The notes below the pieces were generated by a model. The model was not told the DNA's origin, did no database searches, and saw only the letters and a list, made by a program, of their open reading frames with translations. A program made the translations under genes and the position numbers. A stretch of DNA of 64,000 nucleotides from Schlegelella_A sp963778525 (GTDB lineage Bacteria; Pseudomonadota; Gammaproteobacteria; Burkholderiales; Burkholderiaceae_C): contig CAVZUJ010000005.1 in the NCBI GenBank assembly GCA_963778525.1, positions 124,001-188,000 on the forward strand, written 5' to 3'. The number at the start of each line of letters is the position of its first letter. Within the stretch, counting starts at the first letter, position 1. Positions 47,036 to 56,083 of the stretch are shown in pieces.

Positions 47036-48693
47036 CCGAGGCGCTGCCCGCGGCCTTCGACTTCATCGTCGTCGGCGCGGGATCGGCGGGCTGCGTGCTC
47101 GCCAACCGCCTGAGCGCCGAGCCCGGCCGGCGCGTCCTGCTGCTCGAAGCGGGCGGCGAGGCGAAGAACTTCTGGCTGCGCTTGCCGGTCGGCTATTTCA
47201 GAACCATCTACGACCCGCGCTTCACCTGGCAGTTCGGTCTCGAGCCGCAGGCCGAGACCGGTGGCCGCGCGCTGTCCTGGCCGCGCGGCAAGGCACTCGG
47301 CGGCTCGAGCATCATCAACGGCCTGCTCTACATCCGCGGCCAGCACGAGGACTTCGACGATTGGGCGAGCGTGCATGGCGCGCGCGGCTGGACCTATCGC
47401 GAGGTGTTGCCCTTCTTCAAGCGCTCGGAGCGCTACGAGGGCGGCGAAAGCGAATACCACGGCGCTGCGGGCGAGCTCGGCGTTTCCGACCTGCGCAACG
47501 ACCATCCCTATTGCGAGGCCTGGCTCGCCGCCGCTGCCGAAGCCGGCCATCCGCGCAACGCTGACTTCAACGGCGCGCAGTCGGCCGGCGTCGGCCGCTA
47601 TCAGCTGACCTTGCGCGGCCATTGGCGCTGCGATGCGGCAACCGCGTTTCTCGCGCCGGCGAGAGAACGTGCCAACCTCGTCGTCGCGACCGGGGCGCTG
47701 GTGACGCGGGTCGTCGTCGAGCATGGCCGCGCCGTCGGTGTCGAGTGGCTGCAGGGAGGGCAGAAGAAGAGCGCGCGTGCCGAGGGCGAAGTGATCGTCG
47801 CCGCGGGCGCGCTGCAATCGCCGCAGCTGCTGCAGCTCTCCGGCATCGGCCCGGCCGCGCTGTTGCGCGCGCACGGCATCGAGGTCGTCGCCGATGCGCC
47901 CGAGGTCGGCGCCAATCTGCAAGACCACTACCAGGCCCGCGTCATCGTCAAGCTGCGGGAGCGACGCTCGCTCAACGACGACGTGCGCAATCCGCTGCGT
48001 CTGGCGCAGATGGGCGCGCAGTGGTTGTTTTCGGCACGCGGCCCCTTGACGGTCGGCGCCGGTCAGGTCGGCGGGCTGGTCGCCACCGAGCACGCCGACG
48101 GCGGCCGTCCCGATGTGCTCTTCAACGTCATGCCGCTCTCGGTCGACAAGCCGGGCGATCCGCTGCACCGCTTCTCGGGCTTCTCGGCCTCGGCGACACA
48201 GTGCCGGCCCGACTCGAAGGGCACGGTGCAGATCCGCTCGGCCGATCCGCTGGCGCCGCCGCGCATCGTCTCGAACTACCTCACCGAGCCGCGTGACGCG
48301 AAGACGCTGGTCGCCGGCCTGCGCGTCCTGCGCGAGATCTATGCCCAGCCCGCGTTCCGGGAGCTGGTGACGGGCGAGGAATATCTGCCCGGCAACAGCG
48401 TCGACACGGCCGCGGCGCTCGAGACCTTCGCCCGCAACAACGGCGGCACGGTGTTCCATCCTGTGGGCACCTGCCGCATGGGCGGCGACGCGGGCTCGGT
48501 GGTCGACGAGCGCCTGCGCGTGCGCGGGGTCGCGCGGCTGCGCGTCATCGATGCGTCGGTGATGCCGCGCCTGGTCTCGACCAACACCAATGCCGCGGCG
48601 ATCATGATCGGCGAAAAGGGCGCCGCGCTCGTTCTCGAGGATGCGCGCGCCGGCACCTCTGCCCGCGCCGATGCCCAGGCGGTGCCGGCGTGA
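47032..48693 (+). CDS. GMC-family FAD-dependent oxidoreductase (choline-dehydrogenase-like)
   Basis: A 553-residue flavoprotein that oxidises an alcohol to an aldehyde or ketone. The FAD-binding motif DFIVVGAGSAGCVLANRLSA is at the N-terminus, then the GMC signatures PRGKALGGSSIINGLLYIRG and GALQSPQLLQLSGIGP, and the catalytic His-Asn pair in HPVGTCRMG and STNTNAAAIMIGEKGA. No signal peptide is present, so it is cytosolic. Its start overlaps the binding protein's stop (ATGA) and its stop overlaps the regulator start (GTGA). The strict coupling suggests that its substrate is what the transporter brings in. The family covers choline, polyols, aromatic alcohols and others. Confidence 0.94.
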   Translation: MTEALPAAFDFIVVGAGSAGCVLANRLSAEPGRRVLLLEAGGEAKNFWLRLPVGYFRTIYDPRFTWQFGLEPQAETGGRALSWPRGKALGGSSIINGLLYIRGQHEDFDDWASVHGARGWTYREVLPFFKRSERYEGGESEYHGAAGELGVSDLRNDHPYCEAWLAAAAEAGHPRNADFNGAQSAGVGRYQLTLRGHWRCDAATAFLAPARERANLVVATGALVTRVVVEHGRAVGVEWLQGGQKKSARAEGEVIVAAGALQSPQLLQLSGIGPAALLRAHGIEVVADAPEVGANLQDHYQARVIVKLRERRSLNDDVRNPLRLAQMGAQWLFSARGPLTVGAGQVGGLVATEHADGGRPDVLFNVMPLSVDKPGDPLHRFSGFSASATQCRPDSKGTVQIRSADPLAPPRIVSNYLTEPRDAKTLVAGLRVLREIYAQPAFRELVTGEEYLPGNSVDTAAALETFARNNGGTVFHPVGTCRMGGDAGSVVDERLRVRGVARLRVIDASVMPRLVSTNTNAAAIMIGEKGAALVLEDARAGTSARADAQAVPA

Positions 48694-49409
48694 TCCTCGA
48701 CAACGCCGAGGTCCCTCTCTATGTCCAGCTGGCGGAGCTCTTTCGCCAGCGCATCCTGAAGGGCGTGTGGCGTGAGGGCGAAAAGCTGCCTTCGCTCGAG
48801 AAGCTGGTGCAGGAATTCGAGGTCGCGCGCGTCACCGTGCGCCAGGCCGTCGAGCGCCTGGCGCGCGACGGCCTTGTCTTGCCGCAACGCGGGCGCGGCA
48901 CGTTCGTCACCGGTGCGCCGCGGGCCAATCGCTGGCTGCGTGTCGAGACGACGCTGCAGAACCTTGCCGACGTCTATCGCGACACCCATCCCACCATCCT
49001 CAACATCGACGAGTCGACGCGCAGCCCGCTGCTCAGCGCCGAAGATGGCGTGCCGGCGCCGAGGTACGTGTACATGCGACGCGTGCACGAGCGCGACGGG
49101 CGGCCGTACTGCGTCATCGACATCTATCTCGATGCCGAGATCTTCTCCCGGCATCCGGCGCGCTTTCGCAAGGCGACCGTGATTCCGCTGCTGCTGGCGA
49201 TGCCGTCGGTGAAGATCGTCGCCGCCCACCAGGTGCTCACGATCTCCACCGCCGACCTCGAGGTGGCTCGCCATCTCGGCATCAGCGTCAACGCGCCGGT
49301 GGCCGACGTGCGGCGTGTCTTCACCGGGCCGAAGCGACGCGTGATCTACCTCGGCGAAGTCACCTATCGCGGCGACTTCGTGCATGTCGAGTTCGACCTG
49401 AAGGCCTGA
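48690..49409 (+). CDS. GntR-family regulator with UTRA ligand domain (HutC subfamily)
   Basis: A 239-residue repressor-type protein. The N-terminal winged helix reads VPLYVQLAELFRQRILKGVW, then REGEKLPSLEKLVQEFEVAR and VTVRQAVERLARDGLVLPQRGRGTFV. The UTRA domain follows (about residue 90 to end), with PRYVYMRRVHERDGRPYCVI as its core. GTG 48690 overlaps the stop of the GMC gene as GTGA. It is the natural candidate to bind the TAAACGTA palindrome at 44329 and to sense the imported substrate or its product. Autorepression of the whole operon is likely, since it is the last gene. Confidence 0.93.
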   Translation: MILDNAEVPLYVQLAELFRQRILKGVWREGEKLPSLEKLVQEFEVARVTVRQAVERLARDGLVLPQRGRGTFVTGAPRANRWLRVETTLQNLADVYRDTHPTILNIDESTRSPLLSAEDGVPAPRYVYMRRVHERDGRPYCVIDIYLDAEIFSRHPARFRKATVIPLLLAMPSVKIVAAHQVLTISTADLEVARHLGISVNAPVADVRRVFTGPKRRVIYLGEVTYRGDFVHVEFDLKA

Positions 49410-49441
49410 GCCGTGCGGCTCAGGCGGAGGCCATCCGCTCG

Positions 49442-50239
49442 CTACTGCCTCGGCTCGCCGGCGCTGTTGACGATGATGGTCGGGCCGGGCTGCGCGCTCA
49501 GCTGAGCGTGGTGGACGACGCCGTGGAAGTCGTAGGTCACGTCCCAGTAGGCCGGCGGGCCGCTGGCGGCAACCGTCTCGCAACGCCGAACGTCGTGCGT
49601 CGGCGGGGCGAGCCGGTTGACGTTGGCGCCGAGGGCCGCGCCGCCGACGGCGCCACCGATCGTCGCGACCGACTTGCCTGTGCCGCCGCCGATCTGGTGG
49701 CCGAGCACGCCGCCGAGCACGCCGCCGATGATCGCGCCCGGCACGTTGACTTGCTGCGGCGCCTGCGCCACCTGCTCGCGCTCGACCCAGCAGCGTTGCT
49801 CGGGCGGACCCATCACGGCGCGCACATCGCGCACCGGCGCCTCGTACACATGCTCGCTCGGGCGCTGCCGGTAGGCATAGGTCGGGGCGGGCAGCGGGGG
49901 CGGCGCCTGCACGCGATGGTCGTCCCCGTGCACCGGGCGCACCGACGAGATCCGGTTGTCGAGGCCCATGCCGCGCAGCGAGTCGTAGCTGCCGTGGCGC
50001 AGCACGACACAGTGGCCCCGGAAGCCCGCGTCCTCGCAGACTTCCCAGCGGCCGTGGTCGACCACGGCCGAGGAGGCGCGGTCGTTGAAGCCGAAGTGGC
50101 TCAGGTCGCCGATCGCCTCCTTGGCCGTGACGGCGTGGCCGCGAAAGCCCTCGCCTTCGTAGAAGGTGACCTGCGCCGAGGCTTCGCCAGCGGCAAAGCA
50201 AGACAGGACGAGCAGAAACGCGTATCGATTTTTCATCAT
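49442..50239 (-). CDS. exported protein with beta/gamma-crystallin and glycine-zipper domains
   Basis: A 265-residue protein with a signal peptide (MKNRYAFLLVLSCFAAGEA, cleavage near ASA). Residues about 25-105 form two beta/gamma-crystallin repeats (VTFYEGEGFRGHAVTAKEAI and WEVCEDAGFRGHCVVLRHGS). A proline-rich linker leads to a glycine-zipper 2TM domain (GAIIGGVLGGVLGHQIGGG, GGAVGGAALGANV) like that of Rickettsia 17-kDa antigens. The end is a short beta-rich piece (PPAYWDVTYDFHGVVHHAQL). Crystallin modules often bind Ca2+. The starts ATG 50239 or 50236 are adjacent. It is convergent with the GntR gene and diverges from the ALDH. Confidence 0.82.
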   Translation of the reverse strand: MMKNRYAFLLVLSCFAAGEASAQVTFYEGEGFRGHAVTAKEAIGDLSHFGFNDRASSAVVDHGRWEVCEDAGFRGHCVVLRHGSYDSLRGMGLDNRISSVRPVHGDDHRVQAPPPLPAPTYAYRQRPSEHVYEAPVRDVRAVMGPPEQRCWVEREQVAQAPQQVNVPGAIIGGVLGGVLGHQIGGGTGKSVATIGGAVGGAALGANVNRLAPPTHDVRRCETVAASGPPAYWDVTYDFHGVVHHAQLSAQPGPTIIVNSAGEPRQ

Positions 50240-50364
50240 TTCTCCATTAGGCGGCGCCTCGGATCGGCGGCCTGTCGGACAGCAACGCATGACCGCGTCA
50301 GCGCGACGACCGAACGAACCCGTTATCGTTGCGAACTTACCTTTCGAAGCTTCTGCGAGAGACC

Positions 50365-51810
50365 ATGGACACACGCGTCTACCCCAATACCCAGCTCTAC
50401 ATCGACGGCCAGTGGATCGATGCCGCATCCGGCCGGACGATGCCCATCGTCAATCCGGCCACGGGTGATGTCATCGGCACGCTCGCCTACGCCGAGCAGG
50501 CCGATCTCGACCACGCCCTCGAGGCCACGGCCAGGGGATTCGCGACCTGGAAGAAGATCAGCGCCTTCGAGCGCTCGAAGATGATGCGAAAGGCCGCCAA
50601 CCTCCTGCGCGATCGCATCGACCACGTCGCGATGCTGATGACGATGGAGCAGGGCAAGACCATCGCCGAGGCGAAGGCCGAGATCATCAACGGCGCCGAC
50701 ACCATCGACTGGTTCGCCGAGGAAGCGCGGCGCACCTACGGCCGGGTGATTCCGGCGCGCGGCGAGGGCATCTACCAGCTCGTCATCAAGGAGCCGGTCG
50801 GACCGGTTGCAGCCTTCACGCCGTGGAACTTTCCGATCAACCAGATCGTGCGCAAGCTCTCGGCCGCGCTCGCCGCCGGCTGCTCGATCATCGTCAAGGC
50901 ACCCGAGGAAACGCCGGCATCGCCGGCCGAGCTGATCCGCGCCTTCGCCGATGCCGGCGTGCCGCCCGGCACCATCGGCCTGGTCTACGGCGACCCGGCC
51001 ACGATCTCGAGCTACCTGATCCCGCACCCCGTGATCCGCAAGATCTCGTTCACCGGCTCCACCGTGGTCGGCAAGCAGCTCGCGGCGATGGCCGGCGCGC
51101 ACATGAAGCGCGCGACGATGGAGCTCGGCGGCCACGCACCGGTGATCATCTTCGACGATGCCGATGCCGCGGTCGCCGCCAAGGTCATGGCCTCGAGCAA
51201 GTTCCGCAACGCCGGCCAGGTCTGCATCTCGCCGACGCGCTTCCTGGTGCAGGAAGGCATCTACGACTCGTTCGTCGAGCAGTTCGTGGCCAACGCCAGG
51301 AAGCTCAAGGTCGGCGATGGCCTCGAGCAGGGCGTGAACATGGGCGCCCTCGCGAACCCGCGCCGCTCGAAGGCGATGGAGGCCAACCTCGAAGACGTCG
51401 GCAAGCATGGCGGGCAGGTCAAGACCGGCGGCCATCGCATCGGCAGCAAGGGCAACTTCTTCGAGCCTACGGTGGTCACCGAGTTGCCGAACGATGCCAG
51501 GGCGATGAACGAGGAGCCGTTCGGGCCGATGGCGATCATCAATCCGTTCAAGACCTTCGACGACGCGGTGAAGGAAGCCAACCGCCTGCCCTTCGGCCTC
51601 GCCGCCTATGCCTGGACGAAATCGGCGAAGACCGCGAACGCGATCGCCGCATCGGTGGAGACCGGCATGATCTCGATCAACCACGTCGGCCTCGGCATTC
51701 CCGAAGTGCCGTTCGGCGGGGTCAAGGACTCCGGCTACGGATCCGAGGGCGGCAGCGAAGCGATCGAGCCGTATCTCAATCCGAAGTTCGTCACGCAGGC
51801 CGGGATCTAG
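50365..51810 (+). CDS. NAD(P)-dependent aldehyde dehydrogenase (succinate-semialdehyde-dehydrogenase-like)
   Basis: A 481-residue ALDH that turns an aldehyde into its acid. The N-terminus LYIDGQWIDAASGRTMPIVN, then PWNFPINQIVRKLSAALAAG, the catalytic Glu in TMELGGHAPVIIFDDADAAV, the catalytic Cys in FRNAGQVCISPTRFLVQEGI, and the C-terminal PEVPFGGVKDSGYGSEGGSE are all in place. The pattern is closest to the succinate-semialdehyde group (GabD-like), but many paralogues serve other aldehydes. It lies 1 kb downstream of the GMC/GntR operon with one gene of opposite strand between, so it may take the aldehyde from the GMC step. It is transcribed from its own promoter region. Confidence 0.93.
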   Translation: MDTRVYPNTQLYIDGQWIDAASGRTMPIVNPATGDVIGTLAYAEQADLDHALEATARGFATWKKISAFERSKMMRKAANLLRDRIDHVAMLMTMEQGKTIAEAKAEIINGADTIDWFAEEARRTYGRVIPARGEGIYQLVIKEPVGPVAAFTPWNFPINQIVRKLSAALAAGCSIIVKAPEETPASPAELIRAFADAGVPPGTIGLVYGDPATISSYLIPHPVIRKISFTGSTVVGKQLAAMAGAHMKRATMELGGHAPVIIFDDADAAVAAKVMASSKFRNAGQVCISPTRFLVQEGIYDSFVEQFVANARKLKVGDGLEQGVNMGALANPRRSKAMEANLEDVGKHGGQVKTGGHRIGSKGNFFEPTVVTELPNDARAMNEEPFGPMAIINPFKTFDDAVKEANRLPFGLAAYAWTKSAKTANAIAASVETGMISINHVGLGIPEVPFGGVKDSGYGSEGGSEAIEPYLNPKFVTQAGI

Positions 51811-51837
51811 GAGCATGCGGACGCTCTTTCGTCTTCG

Positions 51838-53991
51838 TTGGCGGCGCTGCTCGTCGCCGCGTTCGCCACAAGCGCGGCCGAGGCGGCGCCTCCGGTCGCT
51901 CCGGTTCGGCCGGTCACGGATAGCTACTTCGGCAAGACGGTGACGGATCCCTACCGCTACATGGAGGATCTCTCGTCGCCCGAAGTGCAGGAGTGGGTGA
52001 AGGCGCAGAGCGACTACACGCGCTCGGTGCTCGATGCCATCCCGGCTCGCGCCACGCTGCTGGCGCGCATCGCCGAGCTCGAGGCTTCGGTGGCGTCGCG
52101 GGTCGGCACCGTCCGGCGGCTGCCGAACGACGTCTACTTCTACGAAGAGCGCGGCGCCACCGACAACCAGTACAAGGTCTACGTGCGCCATGGCCTGCAA
52201 GGCGCAGGCAGGCTGCTGATCGATCCCGAGGCCCTGGCCAAGACCACCGGCTCGCCGCACGCGGTGACCTTCTACGCGCCGTCGCCGAGCGGCCGGTACC
52301 TGGCCTACGGCATGTCGGAGGGCGGCTCCGAGGAAGCGTCGATCCACGTCCTCGATGTCGCGAGCCTGAAAGAGCTCATCGAGCCGATCAGCCGGGCTCA
52401 TTACAGCGGCGCCAACTGGATGCCCGACGACAGCGGCTTCTTCTACTTTCGCCAGCGTCTTCTCGACAAGGGGACGCCGGAGACGGAGAAGTACCAGCGC
52501 CAGAGCGCGTTCTTCCACAGCATGAAGGGAAGCGGACCCGATCGGCAGATGATCGAAGCCGGCACGTCGACGAGCATTCAGATCGGGCCGGCCGAGTTCC
52601 CGAACATCTCGCCCATGATCGGAACGCCCTATGTCATTGCCATCCCAGGCAACGGCGTCCAGAACGAGGTCACCGCCTACATCGCGCCGCAGGCGCAGAT
52701 GGCGGCCTCGGCGCCGCAATGGCGAAAGCTCTTCGACCGCTCGCAGAACGTCACCAACTTCGCCATTCACGGCCAGGATCTGTACCTGCTGTCGCACGAA
52801 AACGCGCTGCGCTTCAAGGTGCTCAAGACCAGCCTCGCGCATCCCGACCTGGCGCACGCCGAGGTCGTGGTCGCACCCGGCCAGGAGGTCGTGGTCGACA
52901 TCGAGGCGGCGCAGGACGCGCTCTACATCGTCAGCCGCGACGGGACGCTCGGCAAGCTCTACCGGCTGGCCTACACGACCGGCGCGAAGCCCGAGCTCGT
53001 CGCCTTGCCGCGCGAAGGCTCGCTCGAGATCGCATCGAGCGACCTGCGCGTGCCCGGCGTCGTGCTCTCGATCGGCTCGTGGACGCACGACTTCGGCTTC
53101 TACGCGTACGACAGGAAGGCGAATCGATTCGTCGACACCGGCCTGCAGAAGGCCGGCCCGTTCGGCGCGCCCGACAGCATCGTCGCCAGGGAAGTGCGGG
53201 TGAAGGCGAGCGACGGCGTCGAGGTGCCGCTCTCGATCGTGATGCCGAAGAACGCCAAGCTCGACGGCAGCAACCCGACCCTGCTTTACGGCTACGGCTC
53301 CTATGGTGTCACCGACGACCCGGTCTACATCCCGCGCTTTCTCGCCTGGTACGAGCTCGGCGGCATTCGCGCCACCTGCCATGTGCGCGGCGGCGGCGCC
53401 TATGGCGAGGAATGGCATCTCGCCGGCAAGCTCGAGAAGAAGCCCAACACCTGGAAGGACTTCATCGCCTGTGCCGAGTACTTGATCAAGGAGGGCTACA
53501 CCTCGAGCGCGAAGCTCGCGATCCACGGCGGCAGCGCCGGCGGCATCCTGATCGGCCGGGCGATGACCGAGCGGCCCGACCTGTTCGCCGTCGCCGTGCC
53601 CGAGGTCGGCGTGCTCAACGCCTTGCGTTCCGAGACCTCGGCCAACGGCGTTCCGAACATTCCGGAGTTCGGTACGGTGAAGGACGAGAAGCAGTTCGCG
53701 GCCCTCCTCGAGATGGATGCGCTCAGCCACGTCAAGGACGGCGTGAAGTACCCGGCGACGATGCTCATCCACGGCATCAACGACCCGCGCGTGCCGCCCT
53801 GGGAGTCGTTCAAGATGGCGGCGCGCCTGCAGGCAGCGAGCGCGTCGGGCAAGCCGGTGCTGCTGCGCGTCGATTACGCCAGCGGCCACGGCGTCGGCAG
53901 CACGAAGCTGCAACGCCAGGAGCAGTACGCCGACCTGTGGACCTTCATGCTCTGGCAGTTCGGCGACCCGCGCTTCCAGCCGGCGAAGTGA
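51838..53991 (+). CDS. exported S9-family prolyl oligopeptidase
   Basis: A protein of about 717 residues. The N-terminal beta-propeller domain (PYRYMEDLSSPEVQEWVKAQ through residue about 420) and the C-terminal alpha/beta-hydrolase domain give the catalytic Ser in IHGGSAGGILIG, Asp in GINDPRVP and His in YASGHGVGS. It follows the ALDH by 27 bp. The frame read from TTG 51838 gives a hydrophobic signal core (LAALLVAAFATSAAEAA) with no basic residues. A codon-true ATG at 51815 (MRTLFRLR) in another frame supplies them, so a base is probably missing near 51836. The mature enzyme is intact either way. Periplasmic location inferred. Confidence 0.88.
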   Translation: MAALLVAAFATSAAEAAPPVAPVRPVTDSYFGKTVTDPYRYMEDLSSPEVQEWVKAQSDYTRSVLDAIPARATLLARIAELEASVASRVGTVRRLPNDVYFYEERGATDNQYKVYVRHGLQGAGRLLIDPEALAKTTGSPHAVTFYAPSPSGRYLAYGMSEGGSEEASIHVLDVASLKELIEPISRAHYSGANWMPDDSGFFYFRQRLLDKGTPETEKYQRQSAFFHSMKGSGPDRQMIEAGTSTSIQIGPAEFPNISPMIGTPYVIAIPGNGVQNEVTAYIAPQAQMAASAPQWRKLFDRSQNVTNFAIHGQDLYLLSHENALRFKVLKTSLAHPDLAHAEVVVAPGQEVVVDIEAAQDALYIVSRDGTLGKLYRLAYTTGAKPELVALPREGSLEIASSDLRVPGVVLSIGSWTHDFGFYAYDRKANRFVDTGLQKAGPFGAPDSIVAREVRVKASDGVEVPLSIVMPKNAKLDGSNPTLLYGYGSYGVTDDPVYIPRFLAWYELGGIRATCHVRGGGAYGEEWHLAGKLEKKPNTWKDFIACAEYLIKEGYTSSAKLAIHGGSAGGILIGRAMTERPDLFAVAVPEVGVLNALRSETSANGVPNIPEFGTVKDEKQFAALLEMDALSHVKDGVKYPATMLIHGINDPRVPPWESFKMAARLQAASASGKPVLLRVDYASGHGVGSTKLQRQEQYADLWTFMLWQFGDPRFQPAK

Positions 53992-54007
53992 AGCGGCCCT
54001 AGCGGCC

Positions 54008-55216
54008 CTAGCGGCGCTTGTCGGCCACGACGCGGCCGCCCTTGAGCACCAGACGCAGCCGCCGGACGTTCTGGATATCGTCGAGCGGATTGCCGGCGAC
54101 GACGATGAGGTCGGCGCGCTTGCCGACCTCGATCGTGCCGAGCTCGCTGCCGACGCCGCAGATCGCGGCACCTTGCCGCGTCGCGGCCTGCAGCGTCTGC
54201 CACGGCGTGGCGCCGTCGCGCACCCACAGGCCCATCTCGAGCAAGGCCGCATCCTTGAGCGGGCGGATGTCGGAGCCGAGCGCCATCTTCACGCCGGCCT
54301 GCAAGGCCTTGGCGAACCAGCCGCGATGCGCGTCCGACGCAGCGTCGGCGCGGCAGCAGAGCGCGTGCGCGAGGTTGCGCTGCTTGACCCAGCGCTGCTC
54401 CCAGTCGTTCGTTGCCTGCTCGGGCGTGAGGTGGCTGATCGAGAGCGTGGGCACGTACCAGGTGTCGTGCTTCAGGAAGAGCTCGATGCATTCGTCGTCG
54501 AGAACGTAGCCGTGCTCGACGCTGTGCGCGCCCAGGCGGATGGCGTGCTTCACGGCCTCGGGATTGGTGGCGTGTGCCATCACCTTGAAGCCGCGCAGGT
54601 GGCAGATCTCGAACGCCGCCTTCAGCTCGTCCTGCAGGAAGAACGAATCTTCCGGCTTGTCCCAGGCCGGACCCATGATGCCGCCCGAGAGATTGAGCTT
54701 GATGTGGTCGACACCGTTCTTGATCTGCGCGCGGATCGCCTGGACGAAGCCGTAGGGGCCGTCGCATTCGAGCGCGTGGCCCGAATTCAGGAAGTGGCCG
54801 CCGGTGGTGGTGAGGAAATGGCCGGCGGCGAACAGGTTCGGGCCGATGTACTGGCCGCTGTCGAAAGCCTTCTTCCAGGCCACGTCCATGTAGCTGTGCG
54901 AGCCGGCCGAGCGCAGGCCGACGATGCCGGACTCGGTCAGCGCCGCCATCATCTGCTGGCCGAAGCGCGTCACCTGCTCGGGCAGCGGCACGTCGGCGAG
55001 CGAGAGGAAATCGGGATGGGCGTGGACGTCCCACAGGCCGGGCAGGAGGTAGGCGCCGGCGAGGTCGATCGTCGTCGCGTCGGAGACCTCCGGCGGAGCC
55101 GTTTGCGCAGTCCCAATCTCGCGGATGCGGCCGTCGTCGATCAGGAGCCAGGCGTTCGATATCGGCGTCGGCGTGACGCAATCGATCAGCGTCGCGTGAG
55201 TGAGCAGCGTGCGCAT
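54008..55216 (-). CDS. amidohydrolase-family metal-dependent hydrolase
   Basis: A 402-residue cytosolic enzyme with the metal ligands of the superfamily: HxH in DVHAHPD, a Lys in HIKLNLSGGIMG, two His in MAHATNPEAVKHAIRLGAHS and HGYVLDDECIEL, and the catalytic Asp in LGSDIRP. The C-terminal strand IEVGKRADLIVVAGNPLDDI is typical of imidazolonepropionase- and prolidase-like members. Start MRTLLTHATLIDC at ATG 55216 is used; an in-frame extension to 55300 is not convincing. It is convergent with the S9 peptidase gene, with only 16 bp between their stops. The substrate is unknown, possibly a dipeptide or amide. Confidence 0.87.
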   Translation of the reverse strand: MRTLLTHATLIDCVTPTPISNAWLLIDDGRIREIGTAQTAPPEVSDATTIDLAGAYLLPGLWDVHAHPDFLSLADVPLPEQVTRFGQQMMAALTESGIVGLRSAGSHSYMDVAWKKAFDSGQYIGPNLFAAGHFLTTTGGHFLNSGHALECDGPYGFVQAIRAQIKNGVDHIKLNLSGGIMGPAWDKPEDSFFLQDELKAAFEICHLRGFKVMAHATNPEAVKHAIRLGAHSVEHGYVLDDECIELFLKHDTWYVPTLSISHLTPEQATNDWEQRWVKQRNLAHALCCRADAASDAHRGWFAKALQAGVKMALGSDIRPLKDAALLEMGLWVRDGATPWQTLQAATRQGAAICGVGSELGTIEVGKRADLIVVAGNPLDDIQNVRRLRLVLKGGRVVADKRR

Positions 55217-55238
55217 GCGGTAGCGGTTGACTCGAAGA

Positions 55239-55685
55239 TCACGGACTGCCGAAGATGAAAGAGAGAGCGTCGTAGAACGCCGGACCATCCATTCCGACAT
55301 GACTCTGCGGCGAGTAGTTCGGCTGGATCGAACGCAGCCCCAGGTAGTTTCTGCTCGATATCAAGGCGTACAGGTTCTGGATGACCGGCGTTCCGCCGTG
55401 GGCTGCGAACTGCTGGACATCCTGCAGCAGCGGTGCCCATCGGTATTCGCAATCCGTCGCGTAGACGACCGGATAGCTTGCCGTTCCTTCGGCGTATCCG
55501 GGCGGCAGCCAGACATCGTAGGTGTAGGCGATTCCGGTTTGGGCCGAGCTGATGGATGAAGTGAGCGTCGTTCCGCCCGTCGCCGGCGTGAGCTGCAGCA
55601 ATTGCCCTCCGTCGCCTCCACCACCGCAAGAGCTCATCGCGGAAACGAAAAGCACTACCCCTACCAGACGAACGAGTCGAATCAC
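55239..55685 (-). CDS. truncated esterase-type lipoprotein
   Basis: A 148-residue protein from GTG 55685, with an AAGGAG ribosome site five bases ahead. The signal has a lipobox (VLFVSAMSSC). The mature part shows ATGGTTLTSSISSAQTG, YTYDVWLPPGYAEGTASYPV and VYATDCEYRWAPLLQDVQQF, the first strands of esterases related to enterochelin esterase and the antigen-85 fold. It stops at FIFGSP before any GxSxG nucleophile, and the amidohydrolase gene begins 22 bp further. It is therefore a decayed or deleted copy. No continuation is seen in other frames. Confidence 0.65.
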   Translation of the reverse strand: MIRLVRLVGVVLFVSAMSSCGGGGDGGQLLQLTPATGGTTLTSSISSAQTGIAYTYDVWLPPGYAEGTASYPVVYATDCEYRWAPLLQDVQQFAAHGGTPVIQNLYALISSRNYLGLRSIQPNYSPQSHVGMDGPAFYDALSFIFGSP

Positions 55686-56083
55686 GGTCGCTCCTTGGCG
55701 CAACTCGGCTGCGATCCTACTGCGCCAATATTCAGGCTCCATGTTGGGCCGGCCCCTTGGACGAGCCTTGTGCGGGGCGACGGCGGCAATCGCCATGCGT
55801 CGTTCGCTGGCGACTACCTTCTGGCAGGGACGGTGAGTTGCAAGAATGCCCTGAAGCGCGCGGCGACTCGGGGTCAGTGGCGCGGGCCGCCGAGTCAGTC
55901 AATTGATCCGCGCCTGCGCCAGCGATGCACAGAGCGGTGGTGTCGGTCTTTCGATTGAATCCAGCCCGCATCTCGGCCTGAACGAAGGCAGCGACGGGCA
56001 GCGCGGCACGCTTTGACGGTCAGCTCCAGGCTGTGCCACGGGTCGCGGGCCGCCGCGCGCCACAATCCACCAGCGACCCCCGG
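55686..56083. other. gene-less divergent intergenic region upstream of pgaA
   Basis: About 400 bases without a supported gene, between the truncated esterase and pgaA. A TTGACG at 56013-56018 and a CACAAT at 56061-56066 could belong to pgaA promoters but are not spaced for one sigma-70 site. I see no repeat, tRNA or insertion-sequence end. Regulation of pgaABCD must act here if it is local. Confidence 0.4.
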
